Part shown: in pieces, positions 1 through 8,457 of the stretch
How positions within the stretch are numbered: the stretch's first letter is position 1
Layout of the letters: every line of letters starts with the position of its first letter
Made by a program: the position numbers and the translations under genes
Source of the DNA: Mycobacterium sp. ENV421
GTDB lineage: Bacteria; Actinomycetota; Actinomycetes; Mycobacteriales; Mycobacteriaceae
Direction of reading: 5' to 3'
Assembly (NCBI RefSeq): GCF_002887815.1
Contig: NZ_PDHO01000007.1
Coordinates: forward strand, 124,001-188,000
DNA length: 64,000 bases
Notes under the pieces: generated by a model
Seen by the model: the letters and a program-made list of their open reading frames with translations, nothing else
What the model was told of the DNA's origin: nothing
Databases searched by the model: none

Positions 1-1
1 G

Positions 2-502
2 GACTCTGAACACGTCGGCGTCAACTACGTCGACCGGGCTGGTGCCTCGACCAGCCGGCGCCTGGAGCCCTACCAGCTGGTGACCACCGGCCGGCGGTGG
101 TACCTGCTGGCCTACGACCGCGACCGCGACGACTGGCGCAGCCTGCGGCTGGACCGGATGGCCCAGGTTCACGCGAAAGGGAGCACCTTCATCGCGCGGG
201 ACGCCCCCGACGCCGCCGCCTACGTCCGTCGCGCCATCACCGCGTCGCCCTACCGCCATGTCGCCCGGGTGCGCTACCGGGCCGCGAAAAGCGTTATGGA
301 ACAGCACTTCTCGCCTACCACGGTAACCATCGAGGATGACGGGCCCGGCACCTGCATCGTCGTCACCGGTGCCGACAACCCCATGGCGTTGGTGCTGTAT
401 CTGGCGATGCCCGGTATCGCGTTCGAGATCCTCGAACCCGCCGAGGTCGTCGACGCGGCGCGGGCGGTGTCGGCGTTACTTGCCGCCGCCGTCAGGCGGT
501 GA
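2..502 (+). CDS. WYL-domain transcriptional regulator (partial, C-terminal part)
   Basis: The 5' part lies outside the window; the reading frame is open from base 2. The visible 166 residues form a WYL domain: a stretch around RRLEPYQLVTTGRRWYLLAY carries the hallmark W-Y-L triplet, followed by the Arg/Asp-rich LRLDRM segment. WYL domains are ligand-sensing regions of helix-turn-helix regulators of the YafY/DeoR-like class; the DNA-binding N-terminus would be upstream. The stop codon overlaps possible start codons of the next gene (GTGATG at 499-504), so the two may be translationally coupled. The target regulon cannot be told from the sequence. Confidence 0.85.
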   Translation, partial: DSEHVGVNYVDRAGASTSRRLEPYQLVTTGRRWYLLAYDRDRDDWRSLRLDRMAQVHAKGSTFIARDAPDAAAYVRRAITASPYRHVARVRYRAAKSVMEQHFSPTTVTIEDDGPGTCIVVTGADNPMALVLYLAMPGIAFEILEPAEVVDAARAVSALLAAAVRR

Positions 503-549
503 TGCCGAGCGAAGTCTTCAACTCGGGCCTGCACGGGTACCTGGTACCC

Positions 550-1317
550 ATGCGGATGGCCACCTTCAACATCTTGCACGGTCGCAGCTTGGATGACGGG
601 CAGGTCAATCTGGAGCGGTTGTCCGAGTGCATTCACCGGCTGAACCCTGACGTGCTGGCCCTGCAGGAAGTCGACTGCGATCAACCGCGCTCGTCGCTCG
701 CCGACCTCACCGCGATCGCGGCCGCGGCGATGGGCGCCGTCGCGCACCGATTCGTCGCCGCGATCTCCGGCACGCCGGGAGCGACCTGGATGGCCGCCAC
801 CGGCAGCGAGCAACCGGGGACGGCCGGCTACGGCATCGCGCTGCTGTCGCGCTATCCGGCGATCTCCTGGCAAGTGCTACGGCTGCCCCGGATTCCGGCG
901 CGCTTCCCGATGTATCTCCCCGACCCCAACCGGGTGCAGATCGTTCACGAGGAGCCGAGGGCGGCGATGCTCGCACAGCTGGACACCCCGCTCGGCGTGA
1001 TGACCGTCGCCAACACACACCTGTCGTTCGTGCCGGGGTGGAACCGAGTCCAGCTGCGCCGCCTCACTCGTGACCTGAAGGGCCTGCCCGGGCCGCGGGT
1101 GCTGATGGGCGACCTGAACATGTCGGGGGCGTCGCCGAGCCGGCACACCGGTTTGCGTTCGCTGGCCAGCGCGCCGACGTTTCCGCTGCACTGCCCGGAC
1201 CGTCAGCTCGACCACATCCTCACCGACCACGACGGTCTGGTGGCCCGCGAGGCGGGCACGCCGGTGCTGCCCATCTCCGACCATCGCCCGCTCGTGATCG
1301 ACGTGTCGCTCCGCTGA
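550..1317 (+). CDS. Endonuclease/exonuclease/phosphatase-fold protein
   Basis: This is an EEP-superfamily hydrolase (metal-dependent phosphodiesterase fold, as in ExoIII and DNase I). Visible motifs are MATFNILHGR at the N-terminus, ALQEVD (metal-binding Glu), ANTHLSF, LMGDLNMS (catalytic GDxN) and the C-terminal LDHIL...ISDHRPL (catalytic SDH). About 255 residues, a normal single-domain length. The start at 550 sits just before the conserved MATFN strand; in-frame GTG 499 or ATG 502, overlapping the upstream stop, would add 16-17 non-conserved residues. No signal peptide is seen, so it is probably cytoplasmic. The substrate (nucleic acid, phospholipid or inositol phosphate) cannot be assigned. 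Confidence 0.85.
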   Translation: MRMATFNILHGRSLDDGQVNLERLSECIHRLNPDVLALQEVDCDQPRSSLADLTAIAAAAMGAVAHRFVAAISGTPGATWMAATGSEQPGTAGYGIALLSRYPAISWQVLRLPRIPARFPMYLPDPNRVQIVHEEPRAAMLAQLDTPLGVMTVANTHLSFVPGWNRVQLRRLTRDLKGLPGPRVLMGDLNMSGASPSRHTGLRSLASAPTFPLHCPDRQLDHILTDHDGLVAREAGTPVLPISDHRPLVIDVSLR

Positions 1318-1320
1318 CCG

Positions 1321-4300
1321 ATGGTGGGGCCGTACATTGCTGGCGTGCGGATAACCTCCGCGGAGTCGACGGAGCTCTTCGTCGGACCGCCCGATGCGCC
1401 GCTTCAGGTGGTCCGTGTCGGCTACCGCGCGGCCGACGCCGGCGTCGTGCGGATTCTCGGCGACGGCGTGCACTCCGAGGACGTTGCGGTGCCGCGCGGC
1501 GACGGCGTGGTGGAGGTCCCGGTCCGGATCGAGCGCCCGGTGCCCGGCGCGCGTCGAACAGCCCGCGCCGTCGGCCACGATGCCGAATTCCCATTCCAGC
1601 TCACCGTCGCCGAGCCGGGCTGGACCATGTACATGGTCAGCCACTTCCACTACGACCCGGTGTGGTGGAACACCCAGGCCGCCTACACCAGCGTGTGGAC
1701 CGAGAACCCGCCAGGACGTGCCCGGCAGAACAACGGGTTCGCGTTGGTGGCCGCCCACCTCGAAATGGCCCGCCGCGACCCGGATTACAAGTTCGTGCTC
1801 GCCGAAGTGGACTATCTGAAGCCCTATTTCGACACCCACCCGCAAGACCGTGCCGATCTGCGCCGGTTCATCGCCGACTCGCGGGTGGAGGTGATGGGCG
1901 GGACCTACAACGAGCCGAACACCAACCTGGTCGGCGCCGAGACCGCGATCCGCAACTTCGTGCACGGCGTCGGCTACCAGCGCGACGTGCTGGGTGCCGA
2001 CCCCGCGACCGCCTGGCAGCTCGACGTGTTCGGTCACGACCCGCAATTCCCCGGCATGGCCGCCGACGCCGGGCTGACGTCGAGCTCGTGGGCCCGCGGA
2101 CCGCACCATCAGTGGGGGCCGATGGCAGCCGAGGGCGACCCCAGACGTATGCAGTTCCCAAGCGAGTTCGAGTGGATCGCGCCGTCGGGACTCGGGCTGC
2201 TGACGCACTACATGCCCGCGCACTACTCGGCCGGCTGGTGGATGGACTCCGCGGCGACGCTCGCCGACGCCGAGCAGGCCACCTATCACCTGTTCGCCGA
2301 ACTGAAATCGGTGGCACTGACCCGCAATGTGCTGCTGCCGGTCGGCACCGACTACACCCCGCCCAATGCCTGGGTCACCGAGATCCATCGTGACTGGAAC
2401 GCCCGCTACACCTGGCCGCGGTTCGTCTGCGCCCTGCCGTCGGAATTCTTCGCCGCCGTGCGCGCCGAGATTGCACAGCGCGGGGTGACGCCGTCACCGC
2501 AGACCCGGGACATGAACCCGATCTACACCGGCAAGGACGTGTCGTACATCGACACCAAGCAGGCCAACCGGGCCGCCGAGGATGCGGTGCTGGGCGCCGA
2601 GCGGTTCGCGGTGTTCGCGGCGCTGCTCTCCGGTGCCCGCTATCCGGAAGCCGCCCTGGCCAAGGCCTGGGTACAGCTGGCTTACGGCGCCCACCACGAC
2701 GGCATCACCGGCTCGGAATCAGATCAGGTGTACCTCGACCTGCTGACCAGCTGGCGCGACGCGTGGGAGCTCGGCTCGACCGCCCGATCCGGGGCGCTGG
2801 ATCTGCTGTCGCGGGCCGTCGCGCCCGAGCCTGGTTCGGTCGTCGTATGGAATCCCTTGGCGCACAAGCGAACCGATATAGTGACCGCCCGGCTGACGAC
2901 GCCGTTCGGCCCCGGAGTGGCGGTGGTGGACTCCGCGGGGGTGACGCATCCCGCCGTCGTCTCCGCCGACGGCCACCTGGTGAGCTTTCGGGCCGACGGC
3001 GTCGATTCCCTCGGCTGGCGCAGCTACCAGCTGGTGGCCACGTGGGAGCCGACCGGGTGGTTTCCCGTCGACGGCGTCGAGATCGCCAACTCCCGCCACA
3101 GGTTGCGGGTCGACCCGGCTCGCGGGGGCGCCGTGGTGTCGCTGGTGGAGGTGGCGACCGATCGCGAACTCATCGCCAAGGGTCGCGTCGGCAACGAACT
3201 GGCCGTCTACGAGGAGTATCCGGCGCACCCGCAGGCAGGGGAGGGGCCATGGCATCTGCTGCCGACCGGCCCCGTGACGTGTTCGTCTGCAGCCGTTGCG
3301 GATTCGGTTCAGGCGTATCACAGCCCGCTCGGTGAGCGGATCATCGTGACCGGCCGCATCGGCGAGCTGCTGCGCTACACCCAGGTGCTCACGCTCTGGC
3401 ACGGCATCGACCGGGTGGACACCAGCACCACCATCGACGAGTTCACCGGAGCCGACCGGCTGGTGCGGCTGCGCTGGCCCTGTCCGGTACCCGGTGCGCT
3501 GCCGGTCAGCGAGGTCGGTGACGCCGTGATCGGACGCGGGTTCGGGCTGCTGCACGACCACGCGTCGGGGGAGGATCGCGCTGTCGACTCCGCTGAACAT
3601 CCATGGACACTGGACAATCCGGCGCAAGGCTGGTTCGGCCTCTCGTCGGCGGCCCGCATCCAGGTCGGCTCCGGCATACGGGCCGTGTCGGTGGCCGAAG
3701 TGATCGTCCCCACCGAGGACACCTCCGAGGCCCGCGAGCTGATGGTCGCCCTGGTGCGCGCCGGAGTGACGGCGACTTGCAGCGCTGCCGGACACCCGCG
3801 CTACGGGCACCTCGACGTCGACTCCAACCTGCCGGACGCCCGGATCGCGGTCGGCGGCCCCGAGGACAACGCGTTCACCGCGGCGGTGCTCGCCGCGGCC
3901 GATCCCGCCTACACCACCGAACTGCGCCAACAACTTTCGCAATCCGGGCGGGCGCGGGTGTGGGTCCCGGCGCGTGAGTCGCTAACGGCGGTATGGCAGC
4001 CCGACGCCGACCTTCGCGGCGTGCTCGCGTTGCCGGTGCTGATCGTCGCAGGGGACGGGGCCGTCGCCACCGTCGTCGAGGACCTCGGCGACGCCCAGAT
4101 CGACGTCAGCCAGGACGCGCCGTCCGGCCTCGGCGAGTTCGAATCACGCACCGTCGCCCTGCTCAACCGCGGCGTGCCGGGCTTCGCCGTCGAACCCGAC
4201 CAGACGCTGCACAGCTCGCTGATGCGCTCGTGCACCGGCTGGCCGTCCGGGGTGTGGATCGACCCGCCGCGGCGCACAGCTCCCGACGGATCCAACTTCC

Positions 4301-5508
4301 AGCTGCAGCATTGGACCCACACCTTCGACTTCGCCCTGGTGTCCGGACGCGGTGACTGGCGGTCCTGTGAGATGCCCTCTCGCAGTGCCGAGTTCGCCCA
4401 CCCGATGGTGTGCGTGGTGGCGGATCAGGGGGTCGAAACCCTCTCTGCCGACGGCTCGTTGCTGCGCGTCGAACCGGCCGGCGCACTTCATCTTGCCGCG
4501 CTCAAGATCGGGGGCAACCCGACCGCCACCGGAAGTTCCGCCGCCGTCGACCCCGAGGACGTCACCATCCGGCTGGTCGAAACTCGTGGTACGACAACCC
4601 AAGTCGCACTGTCGTCCGGGGTGGGCGCAGTGTCGGCGGTGGTGTCAGCCGACCTGCTGGAAGCTGCCCGTGGTTGCGACGAGCCACCCCTGCGGCTGCA
4701 CGGCTACCAGATCGCGACCCTGCTGGCCCGGCTGAACGTCCACGCCGTGCTGGACGCCGACGGTGCCGCACTGGCCCCGGACACCGAGAACGCGCAGCCG
4801 TTGTACGCCCGCTACTGGCTGCACAACCGCGGCCCGGCCCCGCTGGGCGGTCTACCTGCCGTCGCGCACCTGCACCCCGAGGCCGTCACCGTCGAGCCCG
4901 GCCGCCAGGTGCGGCTGCGACTGACCGCCGCCAGCGACTGCAGCGACGCCACCCTGGCCGGGCAGGTGCGCCTGCGCGGACCGCGCGGGTGGACGGTCGA
5001 ACCCGATGTGCTGCCCTTCGAACTGACCACCGGCCATCACCGCGAAGCGGAGGTCGCGGTGACCGCGCCGCCGGATGCGGAATCCGGCGACTACCCCATC
5101 CGCGCACAGCTCACGTTGTCCGGTGACGTGCCCGCGGCGTGGAAACAACCGGTCGAAGACGTCTGCGTGGTCTCGGTGGGTAGCCCCGGCACGCTGGTGG
5201 GCTTAGTCGGTGAACCGTCCGACATCGTCGTCACCGCGGGGGAGCAGGCCCGCCTGGCCGTCACCGTCGCCAGCGCCGCGCGCACCGACCTGTCCCTGGA
5301 AGCCCACGTAATCAGCCCGTGGGGGACCTGGGAGTGGATCGGGCCCGCGTCGTGCGGCGCCGTCGTCGGCGCGGGATCGGAAATCGAGGTCGCCTTCGAT
5401 GTTGCGCCGCCGCCGTGGACGACACCCGGGCAGTGGTGGGCGGTGGTCCGGATCGGATGCGCGGGCCGGCTGCTCTACACACCGGCGGTGGCGGTGACGG
5501 TCCGATGA
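1321..5508 (+). CDS. Alpha-mannosidase, glycoside hydrolase family 38
   Basis: A 1395-residue GH38 enzyme hydrolysing alpha-mannosides, matching M. tuberculosis Rv0648 in gene context. Seen directly: the zinc-site strand MVSHFHYDPVWW (about residues 104-115; His and Asp ligands), the nucleophile motif WQLDVFGHDPQFP (about 230-242), and YGAHHDGITGSESDQ (about 456-470), corresponding to the HHDAITGT motif of the family. The long C-terminal third reads as beta-sandwich domains, including a NEW3/CARDB-like segment near residues 1160-1270. There is no signal peptide, so action on internal or imported mannosides is likely. The stop overlaps the next ATG (ATGA at 5505), so it is coupled to the small protein and ROK kinase downstream. 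Confidence 0.93.
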   Translation: MVGPYIAGVRITSAESTELFVGPPDAPLQVVRVGYRAADAGVVRILGDGVHSEDVAVPRGDGVVEVPVRIERPVPGARRTARAVGHDAEFPFQLTVAEPGWTMYMVSHFHYDPVWWNTQAAYTSVWTENPPGRARQNNGFALVAAHLEMARRDPDYKFVLAEVDYLKPYFDTHPQDRADLRRFIADSRVEVMGGTYNEPNTNLVGAETAIRNFVHGVGYQRDVLGADPATAWQLDVFGHDPQFPGMAADAGLTSSSWARGPHHQWGPMAAEGDPRRMQFPSEFEWIAPSGLGLLTHYMPAHYSAGWWMDSAATLADAEQATYHLFAELKSVALTRNVLLPVGTDYTPPNAWVTEIHRDWNARYTWPRFVCALPSEFFAAVRAEIAQRGVTPSPQTRDMNPIYTGKDVSYIDTKQANRAAEDAVLGAERFAVFAALLSGARYPEAALAKAWVQLAYGAHHDGITGSESDQVYLDLLTSWRDAWELGSTARSGALDLLSRAVAPEPGSVVVWNPLAHKRTDIVTARLTTPFGPGVAVVDSAGVTHPAVVSADGHLVSFRADGVDSLGWRSYQLVATWEPTGWFPVDGVEIANSRHRLRVDPARGGAVVSLVEVATDRELIAKGRVGNELAVYEEYPAHPQAGEGPWHLLPTGPVTCSSAAVADSVQAYHSPLGERIIVTGRIGELLRYTQVLTLWHGIDRVDTSTTIDEFTGADRLVRLRWPCPVPGALPVSEVGDAVIGRGFGLLHDHASGEDRAVDSAEHPWTLDNPAQGWFGLSSAARIQVGSGIRAVSVAEVIVPTEDTSEARELMVALVRAGVTATCSAAGHPRYGHLDVDSNLPDARIAVGGPEDNAFTAAVLAAADPAYTTELRQQLSQSGRARVWVPARESLTAVWQPDADLRGVLALPVLIVAGDGAVATVVEDLGDAQIDVSQDAPSGLGEFESRTVALLNRGVPGFAVEPDQTLHSSLMRSCTGWPSGVWIDPPRRTAPDGSNFQLQHWTHTFDFALVSGRGDWRSCEMPSRSAEFAHPMVCVVADQGVETLSADGSLLRVEPAGALHLAALKIGGNPTATGSSAAVDPEDVTIRLVETRGTTTQVALSSGVGAVSAVVSADLLEAARGCDEPPLRLHGYQIATLLARLNVHAVLDADGAALAPDTENAQPLYARYWLHNRGPAPLGGLPAVAHLHPEAVTVEPGRQVRLRLTAASDCSDATLAGQVRLRGPRGWTVEPDVLPFELTTGHHREAEVAVTAPPDAESGDYPIRAQLTLSGDVPAAWKQPVEDVCVVSVGSPGTLVGLVGEPSDIVVTAGEQARLAVTVASAARTDLSLEAHVISPWGTWEWIGPASCGAVVGAGSEIEVAFDVAPPPWTTPGQWWAVVRIGCAGRLLYTPAVAVTVR

Positions 5509-6110
5509 GTTTGGTCGCGACCGTCGCCGGGGTGGATGTCGCGGTCGGCGAGGTCGACGACCGCGAAGCCGCACTGCGCGCCGCACCCCAAGTCGTGGCA
5601 CTGCCCCGACCGCACACCAGTGAAGGACGCCAGCTGCGGCGCTGGCTCACCCAACTGCTGGTCGCCGAGAAGCTGGTGGCCCGCGAAGCGGAGGCGCTCG
5701 GGGTGAGCGTGACGGAGTCGACGCCCGACGAGGACGACCTGCTGCCCGACTCCACCGCGCGGCTGGAGATCGGCAGCATCGCCGCCGCGGTGCTGGCGGC
5801 CCCGATCGCCCGGGCGGTTTTCGCGCACATCACCGGTGCCGTCGAGGTCGACGCCGACGCCGTGACGGACTTTCACGCCAGAAATCCGCGGCGGTTCCTG
5901 CGCTTCGCCGACACTGGTGGCTGGCGGGTGGCCAGCGAGCCCGCTCTGGCCGACGTTCGCCCACTGATCGCGGCGGTGCTGCTCGGTGCGGCCCGGCGGC
6001 GCCACTTCCGGATGTGGCTCGGTCAGCGTCATGCCGACCTGGTGTGGCTGGCCCCCGGCTACGAACACCCCGGCGACCCGCGCCAGCCCGACAACACCCA
6101 CAAACACTGA
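5505..6110 (+). CDS. SurA-N-like small protein (FabD2-type locus, not a transacylase)
   Basis: A 201-residue protein at the position of the M. tuberculosis gene labelled fabD2. It shows no GHSxG nucleophile or other malonyl-transacylase motif. Its pattern resembles the chaperone part of SurA/PrsA-type foldases: an N-terminal VATVAGVDVAVGEVDDRE strand-turn, a helix with LRRWLTQLLVAEKLVAREAE, ALGVSVTE, and later VEVDADAVTDFHARNPRRFLR, which mimics the EEV..YY..NPERF element. The parvulin isomerase domain that would follow is absent, and there is no signal peptide. It overlaps the mannosidase stop by 4 bp and the ROK kinase start by 1 bp, so a role linked to that pair is likely. The exact function is unknown. 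Confidence 0.75.
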   Translation: MSLVATVAGVDVAVGEVDDREAALRAAPQVVALPRPHTSEGRQLRRWLTQLLVAEKLVAREAEALGVSVTESTPDEDDLLPDSTARLEIGSIAAAVLAAPIARAVFAHITGAVEVDADAVTDFHARNPRRFLRFADTGGWRVASEPALADVRPLIAAVLLGAARRRHFRMWLGQRHADLVWLAPGYEHPGDPRQPDNTHKH

Positions 6111-7009
6111 TGGTCACGACACTCGCAGTCGACATCGGCGGCACGAAGATCGCCGCCGGCCTCGTCGACGCCGACGGCAAACTGTCGTACGAAACCCGGC
6201 AACCCACCCCGCACACCGACGACCCCGATCAGGTGTGGGCCGCGGCCGGTCGCGCCATCGCCGACGCGCTCACCGCCGCCGGCGGCCCCGTTGACGGTGT
6301 CGGCATCTCGTCGGCCGGCCCGATCCACCTGCCCGACGGAACCATCAGCCCCATCAACATCCCGGCATGGCGCAACTTCCCGGTCGTCGAACGCGTGGTC
6401 GCGGCGGTCCCCGATGTGCCGGTGCGCCTCGGCGGCGACGGGCTGTGCATGGCGCTCGGCGAGCATTGGCGCGGGGCCGGCCAGGGTGCGGCGTTCCTGC
6501 TCGGCATGGTCGTGTCCACCGGGATCGGCGGCGGACTGATCCTCGACGGTGCGCCCTATCACGGGCGCACCGGCAACGCCGGTCACGTCGGCCACGTCGT
6601 CGTCGACACCGACGGACCGCCCTGCACCTGCGGCGGCCGCGGCTGCGCGGAAGCGATCGCCAGCGGACCGCATCTGGCGCAGTGGGCCCGCGCGCAGGGC
6701 TGGGACGGTGCCGACGCCAAGGAACTGGCCGAGGTCGCTGCCACCGGAAATCAGGTGGCCGTGGCGGCGTTTCGCCGTGGCGCCCGTGCCATCGCCGCGA
6801 TGATCGCCTCGGTGGGTGCGGTCTGCGACCTGGACCTCGTCGTCCTCGGTGGTGGCGTGGCCAAGGCCGGGCCGGTGCTATTCGACCCGCTACACGAGGA
6901 ACTGCGCACCTTCGCCGGACTGGAGTTCCTGTCCGGGCTGCGGGTGGTCCCTGCCGCGCTGGGCGGGGAGGCGGGCCTGGTGGGGGCGGCCGCGCTGCTG
7001 CGTGGTTGA
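6110..7009 (+). CDS. ROK-family sugar kinase
   Basis: A 299-residue ROK (repressor/ORF/kinase) protein that phosphorylates a hexose with ATP. It begins with the phosphate-binding loop DIGGTKIAAG, has GDGLCMALGEHW, GMVVSTGIGGGLI, the catalytic GNAGHVGH loop, and the zinc-binding CTCGGRGCAEAIASG motif. There is no HTH domain, so it is a kinase rather than a repressor. ATG 6110 overlaps the preceding stop by one base. Placement after an alpha-mannosidase suggests phosphorylation of the released sugar (mannose or glucose); this is inference. It is the last gene of the three-gene unit, before the rplJ promoter. Confidence 0.9.
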   Translation: MVTTLAVDIGGTKIAAGLVDADGKLSYETRQPTPHTDDPDQVWAAAGRAIADALTAAGGPVDGVGISSAGPIHLPDGTISPINIPAWRNFPVVERVVAAVPDVPVRLGGDGLCMALGEHWRGAGQGAAFLLGMVVSTGIGGGLILDGAPYHGRTGNAGHVGHVVVDTDGPPCTCGGRGCAEAIASGPHLAQWARAQGWDGADAKELAEVAATGNQVAVAAFRRGARAIAAMIASVGAVCDLDLVVLGGGVAKAGPVLFDPLHEELRTFAGLEFLSGLRVVPAALGGEAGLVGAAALLRG

Positions 7010-7028
7010 CCAGCTGTTCCCGTCCGTT

Positions 7029-7058
7029 TTGGCTGATCCGGGGAGTGCACGCTATTCT
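7029..7058 (+). promoter_or_regulatory. Candidate sigma-A promoter of rplJ-rplL
   Basis: TTGGCT (7029-7034), an 18-base spacer, and TATTCT (7053-7058) fit a housekeeping mycobacterial promoter (TTGNNN, TANNNT). It lies about 195 bases upstream of rplJ, leaving room for a long 5' leader. Confidence 0.45.
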
Positions 7059-7065
7059 TGCTCAG

Positions 7066-7253
7066 TTCCACCGAAGACCGTCGGTCACCGAGCAATCGGT
7101 TGAAGGTCCCGGATTCCCGGGCGGCCCGCGCAGGAGGACGAGGTAACAGTATTTTTCTGTGCGCCCCGACCAGTCCTGTGTCGGGGCGTTTGTGATTTCT
7201 GGCTTTCTCGCTCGTCGGTTGGTGGACGTCCCAACCATCACGAGGAGGCAAGC
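7066..7253 (+). promoter_or_regulatory. rplJ leader (L10-type autoregulatory leader) with hairpin
   Basis: The region between the candidate promoter and rplJ is a long untranslated leader, as expected for autoregulation by the L10/L12 complex known in bacteria. It contains a 9-bp GC stem, CGCCCCGAC (7162-7170) pairing with GTCGGGGCG (7180-7188), followed by a T-rich TTTGTGATTT. That could act as an attenuator or as part of the L10-binding fold. A strong Shine-Dalgarno GAGGAGG precedes ATG 7254. Confidence 0.45.
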
Positions 7254-7793
7254 ATGGCTAAGCCTGAAAAGGCCACCGCGGTCGCCGACATCGCCGAGAA
7301 GTTCAAGGAGGCGACGGCCACCGTCGTCACCGAGTACCGCGGCCTGACGGTGTCCAACCTTGCCGAGCTGCGTAGGTCGCTGGGTGCCGGAACCAGCTAC
7401 ACCGTTGCCAAGAACACCTTGGTGAAGCGGGCGGCGTCCGAGGCGGGTGTCGAGGGTCTCGACGAACTCTTCGCCGGTCCGACCGCCATCGCGTTCATCC
7501 AGGGCGAACCCGTTGACGCCGCCAAGGCGATCAAGAAGTTCGCCAAGGAAAACAAGGCACTGGTCATCAAGGGCGGCTACATGGACGGTCGCGCGCTGAC
7601 CGTCTCCGAGGTCGAGCGCATCGCCGATCTCGAGTCGCGCGAGGTGCTGCTGTCCAAGCTGGCCGGCGCAATGAAGGCGAAGCAGTCCCAGGCCGCGGCG
7701 CTGTTCGTGGCGCCCGCGTCCCAGGTCGCACGCCTGGCCGCAGCTCTGCAAGAGAAGAAGGCTGCAGAGGGTTCCGCCGAACCCGCTGCCTAA
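7254..7793 (+). CDS. rplJ: 50S ribosomal protein L10
   Basis: A 179-residue ribosomal protein L10, base of the ribosomal stalk that anchors L7/L12 dimers. The sequence shows the typical N-terminal globular part ([31 protein letters not shown]) and an Ala/Lys-rich C-terminal helix that binds L12. Start ATG 7254 is preceded by GAGGAGGCAAGC. It is co-transcribed with rplL, 37 bp downstream, and is probably autoregulated through its leader. Confidence 0.98.
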   Translation: MAKPEKATAVADIAEKFKEATATVVTEYRGLTVSNLAELRRSLGAGTSYTVAKNTLVKRAASEAGVEGLDELFAGPTAIAFIQGEPVDAAKAIKKFAKENKALVIKGGYMDGRALTVSEVERIADLESREVLLSKLAGAMKAKQSQAAALFVAPASQVARLAAALQEKKAAEGSAEPAA

Positions 7794-7830
7794 GACAAAC
7801 CACCACAAAGCACACAGATAAGGAATCACC

Positions 7831-8223
<393 letters not shown>

Positions 8224-8241
8224 TTTCGGTATCACCGAAGG

Positions 8242-8272
8242 AGGCCCCCGGATTCGTCCGGGGGCCTTCTCG
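8242..8272 (+). terminator. Rho-independent terminator of rplJ-rplL
   Basis: A perfect 11-bp stem AGGCCCCCGGA / TCCGGGGGCCT with a TTCG loop (8242-8267), followed by TCTCGTTG. It sits 18 bases after the rplL stop. Confidence 0.85.
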
Positions 8273-8395
8273 TTGTCGGCGCTTTTGTGCAGTTACCGCA
8301 ACGGCTCGCGCGGGGGCCGGACGCGACCATCACAGTTTTACGAGCGTCAATAACCGTAGTGACACAACCCGAGTGGCAGGAGTGGCCGTGCGCTA

Positions 8396-8412
8396 CAGTG
8401 ACTCAAACCACA
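8396..8412 (+). promoter_or_regulatory. 17-bp motif upstream of mkl, repeated upstream of the PGRS-like gene
   Basis: CAGTGACTCAAACCACA, 46 bases upstream of the mkl start, recurs identically at 21936-21952. It fits GTG-N8-CAC, the half-site layout of CRP-family sites (one mismatch to the mycobacterial NGTGNNANNNNNCACA form). A partial look-alike, AGTGACACAACC, lies at 8358. The regulatory role is inferred. Confidence 0.35.
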
Positions 8413-8457
8413 GGCCATCGAGGCAGTGGCTGACCGGTGTGGGCGGAAGGATCTGGC

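Noticed and set aside
8388..8457. An extended Mkl N-terminus beginning VRYSDSNH
   Set aside because: That frame is not the mkl frame in this sequence and ends shortly after. The GTG at 8458 with GGAAGG upstream fits better.
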